36,096 bases of DNA, taken from an uncultured Hyphomicrobiales bacterium. GTDB taxonomy: Bacteria > Pseudomonadota > Alphaproteobacteria > Rhizobiales > Aestuariivirgaceae. Positions 32,256-36,096 of the stretch are shown piece by piece; position 1 is the first letter of the stretch; the number at the start of each line of letters is the position of its first letter. The DNA is taken from NCBI GenBank assembly GCA_903951595.1, contig CAJBCQ010000178.1, positions 1 to 36,096 on the forward strand, given 5' to 3'. The notes below the pieces were generated by a model that did not search any database, was not told the origin of the DNA, and was given only the letters and a program-made list of their open reading frames with translations. The position numbers were made by a program, and so were the translations under genes.

Positions 32256-35200
32256 GTGGCAAGCCTTATAGACTTTCAGATGCTGGGCGGTTGATTGACC
32301 GTTCCAAGCGCGTTTCCTTCACCTTTGATGGCAAGACGGTTTCCGGCTTTGCGGGCGATACGGTCGCCTCGGCTGTGATGGCTTCGGGCCAGCGCGTGAT
32401 GGGCCGATCGTTCAAATATCACCGCCCGCGTGGGGTTGTGGGTTTGGGCTCGGAAGAAATGAACGCGCTCATCGGCGTGGGCAAGGCAGAGCGGCACGAG
32501 CCGAACCTGCTGGCCACGAAGGTTGAGATTTTTGATGGGCTGAGCGCGGTGAGCCAGAACCGCTGGCCTTCGCTCAACCATGATATTGGTGCGATCAACA
32601 ATGTGCTGGGCCGGTTTTTCTCGGCGGGCTTTTACTACAAGACTTTCATGTGGCCGCAGGCTTTCTGGAAGCATGTGTATGAGCCTTTCATCCGCCAAGC
32701 AGCAGGCCTTGGCAAAGCGCCGACGGGGCGTGACCCGGATGTGTATGAGCAAGTGCATGTGCATTGCGATGTGCTGATTGCCGGTGCGGGTGCGGCAGGC
32801 TTGGCGGCGGCGGAAGCGGCGGCGGCTTCGGGGCTTCGCGTGATCATTGCGGATGAGAATCCGCGCCTGGGCGGCTTGTGCGATATTGGCGGCGGGTTGA
32901 TTGATGGCGCCTCGCCGCTGGAATGGGCCAAGACGCGCGCGGCGGCGCTGGCGGCGGCTGATAATGTGCAGGTTTTGACCCGCACAACGGTGGCTGGGCA
33001 TTTCGAAGACAATTACGTTTTAATGTTCGAGCGTGTGGGCGATCATGATCCGTCGATCACCGCAGCAGGCACGCCGCGCCATCGTTTATGGAAGGTGCGC
33101 GCAGGCCAGATCATCATTGCGGCGGGTGCCATTGAGCGGCCCATCGCATTTGCCAATAATGACCGGCCGGGTGTGATGCTGGCTTCTGCTGCGCGTGGCT
33201 TGGCTGCGCGTTATGGCACGGCTGCGGGTGTGAATGGCGTGGTGTTCACCAATAATGATGACGCTTACCGCACGGCTTTGATGCTCAAATCCATGGGTGT
33301 AGGTGTGGCCCGCATCATCGACAGCCGCACCAACCCGGAAAGCGCGCTGATTGATCAGGCAAAGGCAGCGGGCCTGGATATCTCGTTCGGTTCTTCCATC
33401 GCCGGTGTGATGACGAGCAAGGGCGGCAAGCAGATCGATGGTATCAAGATGTCGCCCTATAATCGTGGGCGGGTGACCAACGAAACCAAGGTCGATTGTG
33501 ATTTCGTGGCTGTTTCCGGCGGGTGGAACCCGGCTGTGCATTTGTGGTGCCACAATGGTGGCAAGATCAAGTTCGATCACGAGCTGCAAACCTATCGCCC
33601 CGACCGCAGCCCCGATGGCCTGCTGATCGCGGGTGCGGCCAATGGCACCTTCGATGTGCCGGGTGCTTTGGCGGAAGGCTATGCGGCAGGTGAACAGGCT
33701 GTTGCTTTGCTGAAGGGCAAGGCTGGCAAGATTGCCAAAGCTTCGGCCACGCAAGAGGCCCAAGCCAAGTTGGAGCCCATCTGGTTTGCACCGGCAACGG
33801 GTGCTTACAATGAAGGCGACAAGCACTTCATCGACCAGCAGAATGACGTTGTGGCTTCTGGTTTGGAATTGGCGCAGCGCGAAGGTTACGAGTCGGTTGA
33901 GCATACCAAGCGTTACACCACGCTTGGCATGGCGACCGATCAGGGCAAGACTTCGAATATTCTGGGCTTGGGCGTTGTGGCGGAAGCCACGGGCAAGACC
34001 ATTCCGGAAATCGGCACGACGACCTTCCGCCCGCCCTACACCACCGTTTCCTTCGGCTCGATTGCCGGCGCGCATGTGCGTGATCGCTTTTTGCCCGTGC
34101 GCCGCACCGCCATTCATGATTGGCATGTGGCCAATGGCGCGGATTTTGAGCCGGTGGGCCAATGGCGCCGCCCCTATTGCTACCCGAAGGCTGGTGAAGA
34201 TCGGCACAAGGCGGTGACGCGCGAGATTCTCGCTGTCCGCAACAAGGTGGGTCTGCTCGATGCCTCGACGCTGGGCAAGATCGAGATCAAGGGGCCGGAT
34301 GCGGGTGAGTTTTTGGACCGCATGTATACCAACACCTTCTCCACCTTAAAGGAAGGCCGCTGCCGCTATGGCCTGATGGCCAATGAGATGGGCTTTCTGA
34401 TGGATGACGGTGTGACCGTGCGCGTTGGGCCGGAACATTTCATCATGCACACCACATCCGGTGGTGCAGACCGCATTGCTGGGTGGCTGGAAGAATGGCT
34501 GCAAACAGAATGGCCAGATCTGAAAGTGTTCGTGACACCTGTTACGGAACAATGGGCGCAGTTTGCGGTGGCTGGTCCTAATGCCCGCAAGGTTTTGGAA
34601 AAGCTTTCTGGCGATATTGATTTTTCCGCCGAAGCCTTCCCCTTCATGACCATGAAAACGGGCACGCTCGCTGGCATGTCGGTTCGCGCCTACCGTATTT
34701 CGTTCTCCGGTGAGCTTTCTTACGAAATCGGCGTTCCGGCCAATCAGGGCCGCGCGTTGTGGGATGCGATTTTGGAAGCAGGTGCGGCATTCGGCATTGA
34801 GGTTTACGGCACCGAAGCCTTGCACGTTCTTCGCGCGGAAAAAGGCTTCATCATCATTGGCGATGAAACCGACAACACGGTGACCGCCATTGACGTTGGC
34901 TTGGAAGGTTTGGTTTCCAAGAAGAAGCGCGATTTCATCGGCAAGCGTTCGATGGAACAATCGTTCCTGAAGATGGATGGCCGCAAGCAGCTTGTGGGGC
35001 TTTTGACGGAAGATCCCAATTATGTTCTGCCGGATGGCGCGCATGCTTTGGAAGATGCCACAGGCAAGCCGCCGCAAAAGACTTTGGGCCATGTGACATC
35101 GACCTATATGTCGCCCTCGATCGGGCGTTCCATTGCGATGGCGCTCATCTTCAATGGCCGCGCGCGCATGGGGGAAACACTTTCCTTCTCGCTCGATGGC

Positions 35201-35269
35201 AAGGTGGTGAAGGCGAAGGTCGTCGAACCGGTATTCTATGACAAGGAAGGGGCGCGCCAGAATGTCTGA
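32252..35269 (+). CDS. soxA: sarcosine oxidase alpha subunit
   Basis: 1005 residues, full length. Domains in order: an N-terminal ferredoxin-like fold (about 18-110, with FKYHRPRG, as in SoxA and related dehydrogenases); an NAD-binding Rossmann domain with GAGAAG (178-183) and a second dinucleotide half near 300-470; and a C-terminal folate-binding GcvT-like domain (about 610-1005) with the LRAEKGFIIIGDE and GLVSKKKRDFIGK motifs. The folate domain traps the one-carbon unit as 5,10-methylene-tetrahydrofolate. Overlaps soxD by 4 bases and soxG by 8. Confidence 0.96.
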   Translation: MSGKPYRLSDAGRLIDRSKRVSFTFDGKTVSGFAGDTVASAVMASGQRVMGRSFKYHRPRGVVGLGSEEMNALIGVGKAERHEPNLLATKVEIFDGLSAVSQNRWPSLNHDIGAINNVLGRFFSAGFYYKTFMWPQAFWKHVYEPFIRQAAGLGKAPTGRDPDVYEQVHVHCDVLIAGAGAAGLAAAEAAAASGLRVIIADENPRLGGLCDIGGGLIDGASPLEWAKTRAAALAAADNVQVLTRTTVAGHFEDNYVLMFERVGDHDPSITAAGTPRHRLWKVRAGQIIIAAGAIERPIAFANNDRPGVMLASAARGLAARYGTAAGVNGVVFTNNDDAYRTALMLKSMGVGVARIIDSRTNPESALIDQAKAAGLDISFGSSIAGVMTSKGGKQIDGIKMSPYNRGRVTNETKVDCDFVAVSGGWNPAVHLWCHNGGKIKFDHELQTYRPDRSPDGLLIAGAANGTFDVPGALAEGYAAGEQAVALLKGKAGKIAKASATQEAQAKLEPIWFAPATGAYNEGDKHFIDQQNDVVASGLELAQREGYESVEHTKRYTTLGMATDQGKTSNILGLGVVAEATGKTIPEIGTTTFRPPYTTVSFGSIAGAHVRDRFLPVRRTAIHDWHVANGADFEPVGQWRRPYCYPKAGEDRHKAVTREILAVRNKVGLLDASTLGKIEIKGPDAGEFLDRMYTNTFSTLKEGRCRYGLMANEMGFLMDDGVTVRVGPEHFIMHTTSGGADRIAGWLEEWLQTEWPDLKVFVTPVTEQWAQFAVAGPNARKVLEKLSGDIDFSAEAFPFMTMKTGTLAGMSVRAYRISFSGELSYEIGVPANQGRALWDAILEAGAAFGIEVYGTEALHVLRAEKGFIIIGDETDNTVTAIDVGLEGLVSKKKRDFIGKRSMEQSFLKMDGRKQLVGLLTEDPNYVLPDGAHALEDATGKPPQKTLGHVTSTYMSPSIGRSIAMALIFNGRARMGETLSFSLDGKVVKAKVVEPVFYDKEGARQNV

Positions 35270-35882
35270 TCCCGTTTTCAGAAGCGCACTCGCGCATCGT
35301 AATGACCGCAATAGCGTTCCGGGGCTTTCCATCGGTCTTACGGAAATCTCCGATCGCGGCATGATTGATCTGCGCGGGGCGGCTTCGGACAAGAAGTTCG
35401 CAGGTGCTGTGAAGGATGTGCTGGGGGTGGCGCTGTGCACCAAGCCGCGCTCATCGGCCAGTGCCGGAGACATCACCGTGCTGTGGCTGTCCATCGACCA
35501 ATGGCTCATCACCTGCCCGCGCAGCGCGGCTTCCGATCTGCATGGCCGCTTGGTGAAGGCGCTCGACGGTATTCATTCGCTGGCTGTGGATGTAAGCGAC
35601 ATGCGCGCGATCTTCCGGCTGGAAGGTGACAATGCGCGTGTGGTGCTGAACAAGGGCACCAGCGTTGATTTCACGGATGGCACGCTGGGTGCCGGAAGCG
35701 TGCGCCGCCTGCGCTATGCCGAAATCGCGGCCGCCGTGCATGTGATAAGCGACGCGCCGTGTGTGATGGATATGTATCTGTTCCGCTCTTACGCCGATTA
35801 TGCGTGGAGCTATCTGAGCAAGACAGCTGCGAAGGCTTCGGAAGTGAAATTGTTTGGGGTGCAGGTGGGGATTGGGGTTTAG
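35262..35882 (+). CDS. soxG: sarcosine oxidase gamma subunit
   Basis: 206 residues from ATG 35262, preceded by AAGGAAGGGG at 35248-35257; an ATG at 35238 would add eight residues and overlap soxA further. The sequence has the GcvT/SoxG fold pattern (ITVLWLSIDQWLITCP, DVSDMRAIFRLEG, CVMDMYLFRSYADYAWSYL) usual for the gamma subunit. It completes the tetramer as soxBDAG, the standard order. It ends 11 bases from the convergent partial gene at the window edge. Confidence 0.93.
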   Translation: MSDPVFRSALAHRNDRNSVPGLSIGLTEISDRGMIDLRGAASDKKFAGAVKDVLGVALCTKPRSSASAGDITVLWLSIDQWLITCPRSAASDLHGRLVKALDGIHSLAVDVSDMRAIFRLEGDNARVVLNKGTSVDFTDGTLGAGSVRRLRYAEIAAAVHVISDAPCVMDMYLFRSYADYAWSYLSKTAAKASEVKLFGVQVGIGV

Positions 35883-35903
35883 TTGATAATTGTTTACTCA
35901 ACT
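35881..35903. terminator. weak stem-loop between convergent soxG and edge gene
   Basis: AGTTGA (35881-35886) and TCAACT (35898-35903) form a 6-base stem with an 11-base loop. It spans the 11-base gap between the soxG stop and the stop of the minus-strand partial gene. No T-run follows on either strand, so it could at most be a weak bidirectional terminator. Confidence 0.25.
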
Positions 35904-36096
35904 GAAAAGAAGCTAAATATCAGCTTCCCCAATGAGAGCATTCCGCCAATAAAGCCGGAGAAAACGGGCAGCGCCATTAATGCAATAATGGTTTTGTCTG
36001 CAAATTTTAAGTCAACAAAACCGCTGTATAGTCTTTTGAACACATTCTTTGAGGGATGATTTCTTACATCCAATATGTAAACTACTTGAAAGGCTA
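35894..36096 (-). CDS. C-terminal fragment of an unrecognised membrane protein; 5' end outside window
   Basis: On the minus strand a frame stays open from the window edge to TAA at 35894-35896, about 66 residues; the other minus frames have stops. Visible: a mixed stretch with FKRLYSGFVDLKFADK, then a hydrophobic segment (IIALMALPVFSGFIGGMLSL) and a short aromatic C-terminus (IFSFFSVE). This looks like the end of an integral membrane protein. I cannot name the family. The stretch is far AT-richer than the rest (19 of 60 G+C in 36001-36060), suggesting a gene of different origin beyond the edge. Confidence 0.5.
   Translation of the reverse strand, partial: AFQVVYILDVRNHPSKNVFKRLYSGFVDLKFADKTIIALMALPVFSGFIGGMLSLGKLIFSFFSVE

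Noticed and set aside
33086-35512. Long minus-strand open frames (33086-34207 and 34346-35512) over soxA/soxG
   Set aside because: Antisense shadows of highly conserved sarcosine oxidase subunits.

Overview
The window comes from a GC-rich alphaproteobacterium, most likely Hyphomicrobiales (Rhizobiales). The reasons are a ccmI-ccmE-ccmF-ccmH operon in the order of rhizobial cycHJKL, followed by degP, a response regulator/histidine kinase pair and glnE, together with a PleC/DivJ-type histidine kinase, a CtrA-like promoter box and a four-subunit sarcosine oxidase operon. Genes are dense: no stretch longer than about 175 bases lacks a gene, and no rRNA, tRNA, CRISPR array or insertion sequence was seen.

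Layout. (1) 1-1632: 3' part of pepN (aminopeptidase N). (2) 1686-15384: a Wzx/Wzy-type exopolysaccharide locus. A plus-strand arm holds the initiating sugar-phosphate transferase, a WecG/TagA-type transferase and two GT2 enzymes. It meets a minus-strand arm that reads PPP-type phosphatase, Wzz/BY-kinase, unknown bitopic protein, flippase, Wzy-like polymerase, GT2. A plus-strand BTLCP cysteine peptidase is wedged into the minus-strand arm. To the right lie a small secreted unknown protein, a second O-antigen ligase/polymerase-family protein, and a UDP-glucuronate decarboxylase that would supply UDP-xylose. The three GT2 genes are visibly AT-richer than their surroundings and look like an exchangeable specificity cassette. 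(3) 15487-17772: PleC/DivJ-like PAS histidine kinase. (4) 17911-19803, minus strand: EF-hand protein, ECF sigma factor, small bitopic putative anti-sigma factor and Metal_resist/CpxP-like periplasmic protein, arranged like a CnrYXH-type envelope-sensing module. (5) 19891-26369, minus strand: glnE, sensor kinase, response regulator, degP. (6) 26492-30466, minus strand: ccmH, ccmF, ccmE, ccmI, each overlapping the next by 4 bases. (7) 30640-35882, plus strand: soxBDAG sarcosine oxidase. (8) 35894-36096: AT-rich right edge with the C-terminus of an unrecognised membrane protein on the minus strand.

How the genes fit together. The polysaccharide would be started on undecaprenyl phosphate by the sugar transferase and extended by the WecG-like and GT2 enzymes. 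It would then be flipped by the Wzx-like protein, polymerised by one or both Wzy/WaaL-family proteins, and length-controlled by the Wzz/BY-kinase, with the translationally coupled phosphatase as a candidate antagonist. No outer-membrane polysaccharide export protein (Wza/HfsD type) is in the window. The most interesting regulatory signal is a perfect TTAA-N7-TTAACC box, with a GANTC methylation site 11 bases downstream, in front of the initiating transferase. With a PleC-like kinase gene next to the locus, it suggests that synthesis of this polysaccharide, possibly a holdfast or polar adhesin, is tied to the CtrA/CcrM cell cycle. That link is inference from sequence only.
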